From Oncomelania hupensis (Eukaryota; Mollusca; Gastropoda; Littorinimorpha; Pomatiopsidae), in NCBI GenBank assembly GCA_036898135.1, contig CM072514.1, positions 7,447,637-7,511,636 of the forward strand: DNA of 64,000 bases. The letters are read 5' to 3'. The notes below the pieces were generated by a model that was given only the letters and a program-made list of their open reading frames with translations, did not search any database and was not told the origin of the DNA. Both the position numbers and the translations under genes were made by a program. This document shows positions 32,372 through 44,715 of this stretch, in pieces (the stretch's first letter is position 1; each line of letters opens with the position of its first letter).

Positions 32372-33262
32372 GCACTGGTAGCCTTGTCAACAAAACAAAA
32401 CAAATGGAGGAATGACGATGATGATGATGGGAGGCAAGAACAGAAACATTTAAGGAAGAGATGAGTTTTCAAGTTGGATTTGAAAGTAGCTATGTTTGGA
32501 GAGCTGCGAAGAGAGAGGGGAAAAGAGTTCCAAGTTTAAGGGCCAAGCACTGAGAAAGATCGACGGCCAGCAGAGGAGAGTTTGTAACGGGGTATGTGAA
32601 GCATGGGGGTGTCAGAGGAAGAACGAAGATTTCTAGAAGGCTTATAGAATTGAATTGAATGTTCCGGGTGAGGTAGGAAGGGGCTAAGCCATGGACGCAC
32701 TTGTAACAGAAAATAGCGAGTTTGTAGATAATTCTGTGAGACACTGGAAGCCAGTGGAGTGAATGTAGAAGGGGAGTGATATGATCAGATTTTTTTTATT
32801 TTTGAGAACCAAACGTGCAGCTGAGTTCTGAACACGTTGGAGCAGATGAATAGAAGAAGATGTCCAGCCAGAAGAAAGTTACAGTAGTCTAAGCATGACA
32901 AAACAAGGGAGGAAATAAGTTTGACAGTAGCGTCAGTGGTCAGATGTTTGCGGACAAGGCCTATTCTACGGAGAGGAAAGTTGCATGTTTGACAGGTTTT
33001 GCATATGAATTCCGACAGGGAACTGATGCCTACCGAAAAATCAACAATGACATCCGAAAAGGCATGCGCACAGCAAAGGATAACTGGATAAAAGATCAAT
33101 GCCAGGATGTTGTTGGTGCTGTAGGTATTTCTCGCAGATTATTCTGAGGTTGAAAATCTGTTCAGCGGTACTTCACCCTGCCCTGAATCCTGCTTGTTCT
33201 TCAGCTGTGATTTGTTAAGCTTGGGGTTTCAACCCGTTAAGTATTATTTTCAGGAGGATCTT
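32372..33262 (-). mobile_element. CR1-c and LINE-A fragments (unit 1)
   Basis: 32372-32395 retains the LINE-A DKATSAVL end. CR1-c follows on - (LDYCNFLLAG, WLPVSHRIIYKLAIFCYKCV, HGLAPSYLTRNIQF), then the + linker piece FRQGTDAYRKINNDIRKGMR and the - RT piece up to GYP-1 at 33263. Same order as 15665-16565 in unit 0. Confidence 0.75.
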
Positions 33263-36200
33263 GCCCGGATGGGAAGTAGAAGCGGTTTGCCAGAAGATGC
33301 CGTTATACGATTTTATGATCGGGAACATCGACGGCGCGAGACGACCCGACGACCCCGATTCAGAATGGAGTCCTGCCTCAACCCCACGCGTCGAAGTTGT
33401 TGAGGAGGATTCATTGCCGTTTCCCGATGGAGACCTTACAGAGCTGCTACGGGATAATGTGGCTACTCCGGCTCAGCCCTGCCGGCCCGAGATCGTCGGT
33501 GCTGTCACTACCAGGGCCCAGGCCAAGAGAGACAAGACGTCTACGCCACTGAAGGTCGCCGACAGCTCCAAAGCCGCCATCGTGGACAGAGGTAAACTGA
33601 TCCAGGAAGATGATGGTACTTTAACCAAGTACAGAAACCAAGACCAGGTGACCAAAGGCAGTGGCACGGTCTATTTCGAGGTGAAGGCCAAGATCCTGTA
33701 CTGAATCTTCCAGCACCCGAGGGTCAACGGAGTGAAACCACTATGTCACGTGACGTCTTGGTACCGTTACCCCTAAGGCGCCAAGTGATGGAAGTAGCTC
33801 ACAACTCCATCATGGGAGGTCACCTAGTGTAACGAACGCGTTTCGTACACGTTTGTGTAAATAGTTGTTATGACGTCACTAGCGATTAGACGGGAAGTTT
33901 GCGTGTTGAAATGAAATTATTTATGAGCTGTTGTTAGTCAGAGATGTCATATCAGCCGAGTGTAGCGGACGTGTTCTAAGAAAGCCTGGTTCTTCTAGGG
34001 AATAAGATAGCTGTATATAGAATACAGCAGGCCGGTATGGAGCGGAAACCCCCTGGTTTGTGGCTGATGGAGCTGTCCTTATAGCATCGTCTACATGACC
34101 GGATGTGGACACCATCAATGCCTTCATCTCACATTCGTCTACCATCACTGGTGCAGACGTGCAGCAACGGTGACGAAGTAAGCCTACAGATCTGAGCTAC
34201 AGGACCACGTGCAATGTCCTCCAGTGTAGCCTCTGTCTCCTAGCGTCGTTGATATTTCCACGCCTAGGAATATTCTAACCTGTAAGTACTGTCATTGACT
34301 ATTACCATTCAGTTCGGGAATCTCCATCAAGTCAAGTCAAGTCATCGATGTGATATCATTGACTGTGTCGACACTAGTGTGAAGAGTAGAGTCGAGTGAA
34401 GTCTCGAGAAAGAGACAACGACTTCTGTGGTAGCAAGTGACTCTGCTAGTGCTGAATTCGTAAATAACCTATACGCCACTTAATTATTATCTATATGAAT
34501 TTGTTTATATACTGAAAGAATTGTATGATTTAATGTATATGTGAATGATTTAATGTATTGTTATATATGACTGAATGAGAAATAGTGAAACAGAGGGCAA
34601 AGAGAGATAACTGTGTATTCTTTGTCCTTGTCTGTAAGCACGTGTGTGGTGGTGGATGAAAGAGTATAGTAAACAGAGATAGAACACACACCTTTAGACT
34701 GAGCGTCAGACAGCCACACGCACACACTCATTTCTTTAGACTAAACGTAGTTAGTTACATATTTATAAATATTTAATTAAATACAACAACAACCCTCCGT
34801 TACAGCTAGGCATCAAGAAGACATCGGACAGAATCCAGGCGGTATTCTACTGGCCAGGACTTCATACGGACGCCAGCCATTTTTGCCGATCATGTGACAT
34901 TTGCCAGAAAACTATACCTCGAGGAAGGGTCCCTAAAGTGCCTATGCAGAGGATGTCCCTGATCGACCGACCTTTCAAGAGGGTCGCCTTAAACTTAATC
35001 GGCGAAATAAAACCTCCGAGTGATGAAGGCCATCGTTGGGTACTGACTTTAGTGGACTATGCGACTCGGTACCAAGAAGCAGTGCCACTGAAGAAGATTG
35101 ACACTGAAACTGTGGCAGAGGCGCTGGTGGACATGTTCAGTAGACTTGGTGTACCTGAAAAAATCCTTACAGACCTCGGGACGCAGTTCGTCTCTGACTG
35201 CATGAAGGAGGTCAACAGACTGCTGAGCATCCGGCATTTGACTACGACACCCTACCATCCAATGTGCAACGGGCTCGTCGAAAAGTTCAATGCTACGCTG
35301 AAGTCCACCCTGAAGAAACTGTGTAGCGAGCAGCCCAGACAATAGCATCGCTACATCAACGCCTTACTGTTCGCCTACAGAGAAGTACCGCAGGAGTCTA
35401 CCGGCTTTTCTCCGTTCAAGCTGTTGTACGAAAGAACCATCCGAGGGCCGATGCACATCCTGAAAGAACTGTGGACGAAAGAAGTAGACACCCCAGAGGT
35501 GAAGAACAGCTATCAGTACGTGTTTAAGCTACGGGAGAAGCTGGAGCAGACTCCCGAGATAGCCAGAGAAAACCTGAAGAAGTCCCAGGACTGTGGAAAG
35601 CACTACTATGATCGTAGGGCTGTGAACAGGAAGTTCAAACCTGGCAACAAAGTGCTGGTGCTGCTACCTACCGACCACAATAAGTTCCTGATGCAGTGAA
35701 AAGGCCCGTATGAAGTGGAGACCGTGGTGGGGATCAACGACTACAAGGTGAAGGTCGGCCAGCATTCCAAGATATACCACGCCAACCGCCTTAAGATGTA
35801 CGTGGAAAGGCCATCGGAGACTGTACACGCTGCAACAGCAGCTGTGGTCGACGACAGCTTTGATAGCGAGCGAACTGTTGGAACTTGGAGACTTCCACAG
35901 CATAGAAGGCATCGATGACGTTAAACTAGAACCAAGCTTAACGGAGGATCAAAAGTTGGAGCTCAAGGACCTTATGGGTGAGTTTCCCCATAACTTCAGT
36001 GATGTCCCAGGCTCTACGACTTTGGTCGAACATGAAGTCCACCTTACTTCAAATTCTCCCGTTCGATTCAAACCCTTCCCGATCCTTTTCAAGGCCCGTG
36101 AATCCTTGAAGAAAGACATCGGTGAGATGCTGAAGATGGGCATCATCAGGGAGTCCAGTTCCCCCTACGCGTTTTCTGACGTGGTCGTGAAGAAGAAGGA

Positions 36201-36745
36201 CGGAAGCAATAGAGTATGCATCGATTACAGATTGCAAAGCATTCAATAACAGAGTGTATTGACCTTTGATTTGATTTTGCGTTGTTGTTAGAAGCTTGGT
36301 ATAATGTTGATAATTTTCCTTGGTCGATAATATTGGAGAATTCTATAGGGTTGCTTGTTTACTATCGATCGAAGCATCTAGATAGATCCACTAGAAGCTG
36401 ATAGGTTCTTTTATGATATGATGAAGAAAGCTGTATGACGTAAGACAGTGATGACGAAGTTTATTTTGATTGGTTGTAATTGCATCACGCTGGAATGTTT
36501 TAACGTTATCTGGAGTATAGAAAAACTATATAATTGATGCACTGTGTCTGAAAGGAGAATATGGAAAAAGCGATTGTATGCAGTTGTTGATGAATGCTGA
36601 ATAAAGTTGGAAAACTTCATACGACGACTCCTGCCTTGTTGCTGAGTAAGCAGGTTGCGGGGAAAACCAATCTGGGGAACACTTATCAGGATTCAAGCAT
36701 CGGAGCTGAATCAACTACTCATAAAAACCAACAATGAGTGTAACA
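33263..36745 (+). mobile_element. GYP-1 Gypsy remnant (unit 1)
   Basis: Same structure as unit 0. Pre-integrase segment 33263-33704 with GAVTTRAQAKRDKTS. LTR-Y at 33828-34804. Integrase core from 34805, with the first catalytic Asp replaced by Asn (ALNLIGEI, codon 34992-34994), a TAG at 35343 and a TGA at 35697. RT start at 35930-36249 (DQKLELKDLMGEFPHNFSDV, KKKDGSNRVCIDYR). Truncated LTR 36232-36745 meeting LINE-A endonuclease. A 4-bp insertion near 33750 shifts the frame before the finger. Confidence 0.85.
33828..34804 (+). mobile_element. Solo LTR-Y (unit 1)
   Basis: 977 bp, the same length as in unit 0, with tgtaacg...cgttaca ends and the same cctag/gctag flanks inside the integrase zinc finger. 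Only scattered substitutions separate it from unit 0. Confidence 0.85.
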
Positions 36746-37485
36746 GGTGGTCACGGTGTTGACATTTACTTCACTGGCTCCCAAAACGAGCAGTGGTGCA
36801 AATTTCCCTCCAATTGTGGCTTGAAATATTTCTGCCACCTCCGGGTCTTGCAGTTTGTCCAGGTCGAACTTCAGTCTAGTGCACTTTGCTGTGTTTACTC
36901 TCTTGATGTGGAGCCGGAAAGACATCATCACCAGATCGTGGTAATTTCCGATGTCTGCTCCTGGAAAAGTGCGTGTCCTGCCAATGTTGATGCTTGATCT
37001 GATGCGTGTCTTGACCATGATGTAATCGATCTGGTTGTGATGCTCCCCGCCGGGACTGTGTCATGTCCATCGTCTGGGTGCTTTGTGGAGACCAAGCGTG
37101 TTTGCCAGTACCAGATTGTTGTATCTGGCAAACTCCAAGAGTCTCATGCCCCTGTCATTTGTCTCGTTGTTGCAGTGGGGTCCACATGTGTCTCCCCCCC
37201 CCCCCCCCCCCCAGTTGTGATGCGCATCTTGGCCAACCTTGGCATTCCAGTCGCCTTGCACTATGAATATGTCCTTCTTTGGCACTTGGTCAAGGACAGG
37301 CTGTAGATTTTCATAGAAATCCTCCACTTCGCTGTCGTCATAGTCTGATGTTGGGGCATAGGCCTGGATGATGGTGATGTTGAAAGGGTAATGAGTCTAC
37401 TAGAGACTGGGCGGCAACCCATGACAGTGGTTAGAATGTCTAGAATGCTCTGATGTTTACACACCAATCGGAGACCCATCAGTTC
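36746..37485 (-). pseudogene. LINE-A endonuclease, inverted part (unit 2)
   Basis: Read on -: DFYENLQPVLDQVPKKDIF, VQGDWNAKVGQDAHHNWG, then Gly codons from a poly-C run (37195-37212) longer than in unit 1, DTCGPHCNNETNDRGM, LLEFARYNNLVLANTLGLHK and MVKTRIRSSINIGRTRTFPG. Cut by the GYP-1 LTR at 36745/36746. Head to head with the + RT at about 37490. Confidence 0.85.
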
Positions 37486-39695
37486 TAGCATGTCCAGAGA
37501 ACACAGAAGAAGAAGACAATCTTCTAATTCTCCCAGAAGTTGAGGCAGCAGTGCAATCGCTGAAGAAAGGGAAGTCAGCGGGAGTGGACAACATCCCCGC
37601 GAAACTGCTTCAAGCAGAAGGAGAAGCGATGATTGACGCTCCCTCCCATTACCTGTAACAAGATCTGGCAGAGTGGGGAGTGGCCTACACCATCGACCCA
37701 GTCGCTTGTCATAACTCTTCCAAAGAAAGGTAACCTTCAGGAGTGTGAACATTACCAAACAATCAGCCTCATCAGCCATCTCAGCAAGGTCCTCCTGAAA
37801 AATAATACTCAACCGGTTGAAATCCCAAGGTGAACAAATCATAGCTGAAGAACAAGAAGGATTTAGGGCTGGGCAGTACCACTAAACAGATTTTCAACCT
37901 TCAAATCTCCAAGTCAGTAGCCGCATCCTTCAGACCTTTTACTCTTCTTTTATTGAGTCCGTTCTTACCTTTTCTTTTATCTGTTGGGATGGAAGTTTGT
38001 GTGTAAAAAACAAAAGTATGCTGGATCGAGTGGTGAAAGTCTGTGGGAGGGTTATGGGAGTGAAACAAGAGAGTCTGCAGGTGTTGTATGAAAGACGTGT
38101 TGTGCGGAAAACCAGTTGCTTTGTGCTGGATAGCACTCATGTGCATGCGCACCACTTCCAGCTCCTGCCTTCTGGAAGGCGCTACCAAACACCATGGGTC
38201 AGAACTCTCAGAACGAAAAACAGTTTTATTCCAAAGGCTGTCTCATTACTTAATAAATGACATGTGTGTGTGTGCGTGTGTGTGTGTGTGAGTGTGTTTT
38301 GTTTGCCCAAAATAATTTTATTTAATATTTGCTGTCGTTTAATGTTAGCATGCATAAGTGTAATTATATTCATATGTGACTGTGCATTTTTATCCCCATT
38401 GTCATTATGATTGTTGTTATTATTATTATTGTGATGTTTATTCCTTGTTGATTGTAATTGTACACCACAATGTAATTTCTTGTAAAAGATAATAAAGTTG
38501 TCTTATCTTATTTTATCTTATGTTATCTTAACCTCAGAATAATCTGCCAGAAATACCTACAGCGCCAACAACATCTATATCATGCGTTTGTAGTCTTCAA
38601 GAAGGCGTTTTATCGAGTCTGGCATGCAGCTCTGTGGGCAGCCATGAGAGTGTACAACATCAGCCATAAAATTATTGAAGTCATCAAAAGCTTGTATGAC
38701 AAAGGCTACCAGTGCAGTCCTCCATAACAGCGCCATCGGAAACTGGTTCAGAACAACATATGGTGTGCGTCAAGAATGTCTACTCTCTCCGACACTCAAC
38801 ATCTTCCTAGAGCGCATCATGTCAGAGCCCTTTCAGATCACGAAGGCACAGTAAGCATAGAGGATAGAGCAATCTCCAACCGTTGTTTTGCGGATGACAT
38901 TGAACTTAAACAGCTGGTACAGAGGCTTGACACCACCTCCAGAGCCTATGGAATGGAAATAAGTGCAGAGAAGACCAAAATGATGACCAACAACACCAAT
39001 GGCATCAACACGGACATCAAAGTCCAATGCCAATCCCTCAACACAGTGCATAGCTTTAAATATTTAAGAGCCATTGTATCAGACAGTGGGTCCCGACAGG
39101 AAGTCCTCTCCAGGATCGCTCAAACAACTGCTGCCCTGGCAAGGTTGAAGACAATTTGAAAAGACAAGGCCATCAGCCTACATTGCAAGGTAAGAATGCT
39201 GCGCTCCCTTGTCATCTCCATCTTCATGTGCGCTTGCGAGGCATTGACCCTCGCGGCAGATCTGCAGCGGGGAATGCGGGGCGTGGTGGTGGGGTACTGC
39301 GGAGGACTTCTGGGCATTTCCTATGCCTGGCGCATCACCGGCTGCGGGGTCCGAAGGGCCATCACGCGGGCCATTGGACGGCACGGTAGCCTGCTCACAG
39401 TGCTGAAGAAACGGAGGCTCCGTTGGTGTGGCCACGTCGCCAGATCGTCGGGCCTTGCGGAGACCGCCCTGCGTTGCCGATGCGGGAGGAGGGGGGTGGA
39501 AAGGGGGAGACCGAGAGGGAGGTGGGAGGACGGCATTCCAGAGTGGGCTGGTTTAGCACTGGGCGAGGCCGTCGGGGTTGCTGAAGACGGGGAAGGATGG
39601 AGTACGTTGGTTAAACGATCATCTGTGGTGCCCCTACGACCTCCGAGTTACAGGATAGGATAGGATAGGATAGGATAGAATAGAATAGAATAGAA
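37486..39695 (+). mobile_element. LINE-A RT part (unit 2), split by an L2-like LINE
   Basis: Segments 37486-37900 and 38535-39695. Seen: LPKKGNLQECEHYQT, SAEKTKMMTNNTNGI, QTTAALARLKTI, then the A-to-G altered C-terminus (39196-39663: GVVVGYCGGLLGISY, LRWCGHVARSSGLAE) and the (GGATA)n(GAATA)n tail. It lacks LTR-X; the target reads acaatttgaa at 39151-39160, one base different from the TSD in unit 1. Confidence 0.8.
37901..38529 (+). mobile_element. L2-like LINE 3' end nested in LINE-A (unit 2)
   Basis: Same insertion as in unit 1, with target duplication aacct (37896-37900 and 38530-38534). It encodes KNKSMLDRVVKVCGRVMGVK, QESLQVLYERRVV..., HAHHFQLLPSGRRYQTPW and NSFIPKAVSLLNK-stop. It keeps a GAGAGTCTGCA segment (38070) missing in unit 1, so this copy is the more intact. 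Confidence 0.85.
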
Positions 39696-40071
39696 TAGAA
39701 TAGTAAAAACAATAAATAAATACATAAATAGATTAAAAAAAATAAATCATTTTCAAAGTACAGAGTAATTTATCGCAGACTGGAGATTTATGTATTTGTG
39801 CTATTTTACAGATAATCTCACCATCATATAATATATATTCTCTTGATTTTATTGAATATGTTCCTTTCCATACAAACTATGTTGAAAGGAGATTGTCTTG
39901 TTCAATACACAACGATCTTCATCTTCATCCATTATTTAGTCCTTCAAGAGTTCAGTCATTAATATGTAAACAATGCTGCTATTATTGAGTAAATAGAAAT
40001 GATACATTTTAAAAAACAGTTTCACTGTATATACAGTATTTTATATAAAAAATTCATGGATAAGATGACTG
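39696..40071. other. AT-rich intron (unit 2) with empty Helitron site
   Basis: Corresponds to 4500-4840 in unit 0. The empty Helitron target is at A40038/T40039. Similarity to the other units ends near 40072. No gene is seen. Confidence 0.65.
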
Positions 40072-40744
40072 GTCATAAGAATGTAATATTAATGCACACA
40101 ATCTTCACGTTACGAACAACAGTTTATTAGATGTATCAGATGATTTTTAATCATGACAATATCTAAATTCAAACATTATTTTAGCATATTTTCACCATGG
40201 CAAAGCTAAACAACTCATACCAACCAACCTGATACATAACCATCCTCATTATGTGATGTGATGGTGGGTTTTGCATTTTCGTTGAAAGTCAGTTGCATCA
40301 CCTTCACATTGTGTCGGGGTTTAGTCTGGCCTTGTAGCACTTTGTATACTTGGTAGCAATAAAAAAAATTTTTTCTTAAATTTAATCAAAAAGGTGTTTA
40401 TGTTTTTCATGCATATTTCAACATCAATGAAAAGTATTTTGTGGCGTTTTGGTCTCTTTTATCATCTAAAAGTTCTATCTTGTCACGACATTTTGTAAGA
40501 AGGACATTTTGCCTTAACAAGAAAAAAAAAAGACTACGATGTACAACACACAATGTTGTCAATATATACAATATAATAATATAAATAAATTTATACACCA
40601 AATCATCCTATTAATAAAATCACCCTTAGCGAACCAAATCCATCTAAACTCAACTCATACTCTACACACCATCAAAACAAAAAGAACATAAAACCAAAAA
40701 AAAAAACCCATTAAACATTACATCCACATTACAGGTATCACATA
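40072..40744. other. Unit 2-specific segment replacing the cbEGF exon
   Basis: 673 bp with no counterpart in units 0 or 1, sitting where they have the exon and its flanks (4840-5146). It is AT-rich with A runs (40503, 40697). I find no EGF codons, splice-flanked frame, terminal repeat or recognisable element. Either an insertion with deletion or the original intron sequence is possible. Confidence 0.6.
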
Positions 40745-41985
40745 CTCATAACTTGAACTGTATGGACTGCTTTGGGTGTAGCTGAAATGTTGTTTGGTTA
40801 TTTCTTCCTTATATTCAGTATGGTCATACTCTTGACACAGGTTATTTTCTATTACTCTTGTTAGATAAATCTTTGGCCATTTGTGGTAATGTACCTTCCC
40901 ATTGTCACCACCCCCATTCCCTCTCTCCACCCTCTCCCACCCTATATCCATCTGCATCTTTATTGAGAGTAAAACAAGCGTTAGTTTCGTTCAATCGTGT
41001 CAAGAGGAGTGGGAGGGTGGAGGGGGTGGGGGATGGAATTATATTTTATAATTCAAGCAAATTAAAACAAAAGAAAACTTTAACCATAGTTTTTATTTAG
41101 GCTCAAGGCATCTGCACACTGTTAATTACATACAAATTGTAAAAGAAATTTATAAAATAAAATAAAGATTAAATCTTACTTCACGATGATACCTCACTTT
41201 ATTGCCGTATGTTTGGTTTTACCTTGGAGGCACAATTAAAGTCTAAATACATACCAAATTTAGACCAAATAACTCCAATAATTTGGGAGAAAACAGGAAT
41301 AGAACACAACAAATTATGAGGTTATAATGATGACTCACCCAATATGTATAATTCTGTGTCATCTGGTAGGGTTTGCTATTTTCTCATTAAAATCCAAGTT
41401 TCATAGAAATCTGTCCAGTAGTTTCACGAAAAAGTGATTAAAAAACCCACCAACTTAAATGAAAATATTATTACAAAAGTTCGGACTAAAGTAGTGACCA
41501 CATGTGGCTTACGCTTTACGGCTTAGGCATGGGGTTATGAGAGTTTTCACTGACCGGAAATGTGACGGGTGGTCACATCTTACGAGTTTAGTGACCACTG
41601 TTGGCTTACGTTTTACGGCTTACGCATTGGTCGGAGGTAGTGACGCCATGCTCATCACGGCCCAGTTCGAATTTATAAACGTCTGTAGCTGTGTAAATTC
41701 ACTACAACAAGGCTCTTTGTCATGACGATGTAATGTATTCTTTCACGACTTGGCAATCAAACATGCGCTGTACTTGTAAAATTTTACTTTAGCCAGTATG
41801 CAAGGAAATACATAAGGAATTCATCAGCGTAACACAAGTGTGGCCGGGTGCTACAGATCAATGTGGCTGGGCCTTAAGATTCAGCCTCTCTGTACACTCT
41901 CATTACATGCAGACATGTAAAGGAAATGTAAACAAAATAAAAAATTAAGGTGACATCATCCTGAATATATCACTCGATTTGCATA
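40745..41985. repeat. Intron block (unit 2)
   Basis: Near-identical to 5147-6400. The left edge is at ctcataacttgaactg. No gene is seen. Confidence 0.7.
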
Positions 41986-42779
41986 AGTTTGGTTTTAATA
42001 ATAATAATATAATAATGGACATTTATATAGCGCTATTACTTGTCTTTTTATAGACAAGCGCATAGCATTTTACATGAAAAGAAAGAAGGAAACATGAAGC
42101 AACTTACAAAAACAAAAAATTCAAAAATTCACAAATAATGTTAGGTAGGTAGGGTTAGGGCGCGCCACTGGCTGCAACTACGCCTTCCACGGGGGAAGCG
42201 GCCCAGAGTTTCCCCGATAGAAAGGGATAATGAACTGCAGCAAAAAAAAAATATATATTGCATTACAAAATTCACACTCGACATAAATAAGACAAGATTT
42301 CTTTGCCGACTGAGAGAAAGAGATTTCATGCTCTCCTACACTTACAGTGGTAGGCAAGGTGAAAGCTAAGGCAGTTCTGGTCTTTTTGAACAGGAGAACC
42401 TCTGTTTTATCATCATTGAGCTTTAACTTGTTTTGTTTCATCCAGGATCGGACATCAGAAATGCAATTCTGTACAGTCTGGAAATTGGCATCGATTTGTA
42501 CCGGAAGACTTGATTTTAAAAGCTGAGTATCGTCAGCAAAAGCTTTAACAGTTACATCGTGTCTTTGAATCAGTTTGAGCAAAGGCTTTGTGTACAACAT
42601 GAAGAGAATCGGTCCAAGAACTGACCCCTGCGGCACACCCTAAGTCAAATTTTCCTTCTTTGAGAGCACCTCAAAAATGCTGACAGTGTGCGTACGACCT
42701 TGGAGGTATGACTTGAACCAGGCCAAGGCATTCCCTGAAACTCCAAACTGCGACTCGAGAGTTTCGAACAGAAAACAAT
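41986..42779 (-). pseudogene. CR1-a LINE, 3' half with deletion (unit 2)
   Basis: Read on - (42178-42636): [46 protein letters not shown] and [16 protein letters not shown], then the same internal deletion as in unit 1. The catalytic FADD is intact. A TAG replaces a codon before QGSV at 42640. Confidence 0.8.
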
Positions 42780-44715
42780 TAGAAGTCTGAAGTCGGGGAA
42801 AGCAACTGGGATAGACGATATACTAGCTGAAATTTTAAAGGCAGCAGAACAGTTTGTAACACCATTTTTAACCAGGCTTTTTAACCAGCTTTATGACAGT
42901 GGTCACTTCCCGGAAGGCTGGACTCGTTCTTTTATTATACCTTTACTCAAAAAAGGTGATCCAACTAACCCAGAAAACTACTGGGGCATTTCTTTACTGA
43001 GCATTACTAGCAAAGTTTTTACAAAGATCTTAAACACCAGGTTGTATAAGTGGGCAGAAAAGGAGGGGAAAATCTGTGAAGAACAAGCAGGTTTTAGGAA
43101 AAATTACTCCACCACTGACCACATTTTTTCCTTATTTTCTTTAATACAGAAAACGATTAATTCTAAGCGAAAGAGCAAAGTGTATGTCGCTTTTGTCGAC
43201 TATATGAAGGCTTTTGATTCCGTAAATAGAAACAGCCTCTGGAGAGTACTAAATAAGGTCAAAACATCAACAAAAATGCTACGAATATTACACTGAATGT
43301 ATGCCTCAGTTCAGTCTTGTGTGAGATGGGGCGCAATCCTGTCAGACTTCTTTGATTGCCCTATTGGGGTGAAACAAGGGTGCTTATTATCTCCCCTTAT
43401 TTTTTCTCTTCTAATTAGTGAAGTTTCTGAAGAAGTAACAGCAAGAGGTCGACATGGTTTTCAGTTTCAACCAGGACTTACCTTGACACAGCATCAGCCA
43501 AATTAGGGTTAAAAGTAAACCTTGATAAAACCAAAGTGATGATTTTTAGGAACGGGGGTAGGTTATCTAAGAAAGAGAAGTGGTTTCTGAAAGGTACTGA
43601 ACTAGAAATAGTAAACGAATATAAGTATCTAGGGTTTGTGTTGACAAGTAGGCTGTCTGTTATATCAGCTTTGGATCAAGTTGTAAAAAAAGGCAAGGGA
43701 AAGGTGGTTGAAAGTTTGAGAACCATGTGGAGTCTTGGCAGGTCAAGCCGATGTTGTTGTACTCTTCGGAGGTCTGGGGAGCAACACAGTATAAAGTTGT
43801 TGAGTCAGTCCAGCTTTTTGCTCTAAAAAGATTATTGAGTGTGGGCCCCAGTACCCCGATAGCGATGGCATACGGCGAAACCGGGCGATATCCTCTGTAT
43901 ATAGACAGCACCCTGAGCGTAATCCGGTACTGGTTTACACTGCGGAAAATGGACGTGAATAGAATTCCTCGTCAGGTGTATGAAATGTTGTGTACCAGCA
44001 GTTTTAGAAATAACGTTCAGCAGAAAAATTGGGCGAATATGGTTAAGTGTACGCTTGACAGTTATAGATTTTCTTATGTCTGGTCAGATGGAGTTGGGAA
44101 TGAAAAAATATTTCTGAAAACTTTGAGGCAGAGAATGATTGATTGTTATCATCAGCAGTGGAATGCAAACTTGAATGGAAGTGAGAGGTTTGAATTCTAT
44201 CGATCTTTCATGTCATTACTATGCCCAGAAAAGTATTTAACGATAAATAAGTTTGGAGTGTTTTTCACCAGATTCCGATTAGGTCTTACTGATTTGAAAA
44301 TCCATCATAGATACACTGCAGTTAACCCTTTGTGCATTTATTGTGATGTTATAGAAGATGAATGGCCTTTCTTTTTTGATTGCTCACTGTATGTTAATTT
44401 AAGAGCAAAATATCTGTCTAAACACATCGTTGGTATGAACCTGAGAGATCGTATAATTGTTTGGAAACGTCTGTTGAGTAATGAAAGTGTCGAGGTTACG
44501 AGAGATATTGCAATGTATGTTTTCTATGCTTTGAAAGAAAGAGAGAGGGCTATGCCAGTGACTTGAGGAAAGCTGATGTGAACATTTTGTATAATACTTA
44601 TTGTTTCACATTTCTGCTCCCGATTTTTATTTGCTCACGTACCCACTTATTGTATGTCTGCAGGCCGGAGGCCTAATTCTTTTTTGACCGAATACATTTC
44701 TTGTTCTTGTTCTTG
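42780..44715 (+). mobile_element. LINE-B inserted in CR1-a (unit 2), catalytic motif deleted
   Basis: RT pieces 43042-43296 (ends in TGA where other units have Gly or Arg) and 43297-43490 (GVKQGCLLSPLIFSLLI). A deletion of roughly 90 bp at 43480 removes the FADD-containing segment seen in unit 1. The downstream part 43727-44566 is open: VWGATQYKVVESVQLFALKR, QKNWANMVKCTLDSYRFSYV, zinc-knuckle CIYCDVIEDEWPFFFDC (His of the knuckle changed to Pro) and RAMPVT-stop. Ends in a short TTCTTG tail. Confidence 0.85.
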
